16,242 nt of DNA. Source: DASXSB01 sp036506275. Lineage in GTDB: Bacteria; Methylomirabilota; Methylomirabilia; Rokubacteriales; CSP1-6. The stretch is taken from NCBI GenBank assembly GCA_036506275.1, contig DASXSB010000131.1:1-16242 (forward strand), read 5' to 3'. The notes under the pieces are model-generated. The model saw nothing but the letters and a program-made list of their open reading frames with translations. It was not told where the DNA came from and searched no databases. A program made the position numbers and the translations under genes. Shown here piece after piece: positions 15,410-16,242 of the stretch. Position 1 is the stretch's first letter. Each line of letters starts with the position of its first letter.

Positions 15410-16242
15410 AACGGCGGATCTTCGGGCTCGAGAACGAGTACGGGCTCACCTGCACGCTGAACGGCCAGCGCCGGCTCTCGCCCGACAACGTCGCGCGCTA
15501 CCTGTTCGAGAAAGTGATCCCGGGCGCGCGCAACGCGAACGTGTTCCTCGAGAACGGAGCCCGCCTCTATCTCGACACCGGCTTCCATCCCGAGTACGCC
15601 ACGCCCGAATGCGACGACGTGGCCGAGCTCGTGATCCACGACAAGGCCGGCGAGCGGATCGTGGAGGATCTCCTCCATCAGGCCGAGAAGCGGCTGCGCG
15701 AGGACGGCATCTCGGGCAATATCCTGCTCTTCAAGAACAACACCGACTCCGCCGGGAACTCGTACGGCTGCCACGAGAACTACCTCGTGAGCCGCGACGT
15801 CTCCTTCCAGCGCTTGGCGGAAGCGCTCATCCCGTTCTTCGTGACGCGCCAGATCTTCGCGGGCGCCGGCAAAGTGCTGCAGACGCCGCGCGGCTTCCAC
15901 TATTGCCTGAGCCAGCGCGCCCAGCACATCTGCCAGGAGATCTCGGGCGCCACCACCTCCTCGCGCTCGATCATCAACACGCGCGACGAGCCCCACGCCG
16001 ATGCCGAGCGCTACCGCCGGCTGCACGTGATCGTGGGCGACTCCAACATGTCCGAGGTGGCGACCTATCTCAAGATCGGCACCACCGCCCTCGTGCTGGA
16101 CATGATCGAGGACGGCTTCTTCGACCGCGATTACTCGCTGCAGTCGCCCGTGCAGGCCATCCGGGACATCTCGCACGATCCCACCCTGCGCGAGACGATC
16201 AAGCTGAAGGACGGCCGCTCGATCTCCGCCCTCCAGCTCCAG
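15406..16242 (+). CDS. pafA: Pup-type protein ligase PafA (partial, 3' end outside window)
   Basis: ATP-dependent ligase that phosphorylates the C-terminal Glu of the modifier and joins it to substrate lysines by an isopeptide bond. The first 279 codons are present, in frame to the window end; full-length enzymes are about 450-490 residues. Visible features are MKRRIFGLENEYGL with Glu9, and ENGARLYLDTGFHPEYATPEC with Asp57, both at the same numbers as I recall for characterised PafA. NNTDSAGNSYGCHENYL and RDEPHADAERYRRLHVI are shared with the dop product. The long loop between EYGL and the Asp motif of Dop is absent, which identifies this copy as the ligase. The ATG at 15406 is the only reasonable start: the frame has a stop at 15355 and no ATG, GTG or TTG between. 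No Shine-Dalgarno precedes it. A Cys at residue 16 and a TPEC motif fit the family. Confidence 0.95.
   Translation, partial: MKRRIFGLENEYGLTCTLNGQRRLSPDNVARYLFEKVIPGARNANVFLENGARLYLDTGFHPEYATPECDDVAELVIHDKAGERIVEDLLHQAEKRLREDGISGNILLFKNNTDSAGNSYGCHENYLVSRDVSFQRLAEALIPFFVTRQIFAGAGKVLQTPRGFHYCLSQRAQHICQEISGATTSSRSIINTRDEPHADAERYRRLHVIVGDSNMSEVATYLKIGTTALVLDMIEDGFFDRDYSLQSPVQAIRDISHDPTLRETIKLKDGRSISALQLQ

Noticed and set aside
1..16242. CRISPR arrays, tRNA or rRNA genes, insertion sequences and attachment sites.
   Set aside because: No regularly spaced repeats, cloverleaf-like sequences, transposase-like proteins or flanking terminal repeats were seen on either strand.

Overview
This is a strongly G/C-rich bacterial stretch, almost fully coding, with four units. 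The main one is a bacterial 20S proteasome locus on the + strand (10447 to the window end): the ring ATPase mpa/ARC, dop, the core subunits prcB and prcA, and a pafA gene cut by the window edge. The base composition, the oligopeptide-type ABC transporter with tandem binding proteins and the multi-GAF hybrid kinase suggest an uncultivated non-actinobacterial high-GC lineage such as Rokubacteria/Methylomirabilota. That placement is inference; no rRNA or other marker gene is present. An actinobacterium cannot be excluded from the sequence alone.

Layout. (1) 10-1005, minus: a two-hotdog-domain acyl-CoA thioesterase. (2) 1130-5231, plus: a two-gene signalling operon, a single-domain receiver overlapping by 8 bp a 1248-residue membrane hybrid histidine kinase (CHASE3, three GAF domains, HisKA, a degenerate ATPase domain, two receivers). 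(3) 5241-10157, minus: an ABC importer operon in transcription order binding protein 1, binding protein 2, DppB-type permease, DppC-type permease, with no ATPase gene. It converges on the kinase gene with only 9 bp between the stop codons, and a perfect hairpin overlaps the kinase stop. (4) 10158-10446: a divergent intergenic region with a near-consensus sigma70-type promoter facing mpa. (5) 10447-16242, plus: mpa, dop, prcB, prcA, pafA.

How the proteasome genes work together. In the known systems PafA ligates a small disordered modifier (Pup, or the Pup-like UBact) to lysines of target proteins, Dop removes or deamidates it, Mpa recognises it through its coiled coils and unfolds the target, and PrcA/PrcB degrade the target. 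Here Mpa keeps the C-terminal Gln-Tyr-Leu docking tail, PrcA keeps Lys52 of the docking pocket, PrcB has Thr1/Asp17/Lys33 after a 46-residue propeptide, PafA has Glu9 and Asp57, and Dop has its paralogue-specific loop. The set looks functional.

The most notable observation is what is missing. dop and prcB overlap by 4 bp, so the usual slot for pup/UBact is closed, and I found no modifier gene in the other gaps of the locus. The modifier must be encoded outside the window, be highly divergent, or be absent. Other points worth checking are a terminator- or attenuator-like double hairpin between mpa and dop, short ORFs ending in ATGA on the start codons of mpa and pafA, and a hybrid kinase whose ATPase domain lacks its N-box asparagines and most of its ATP lid.
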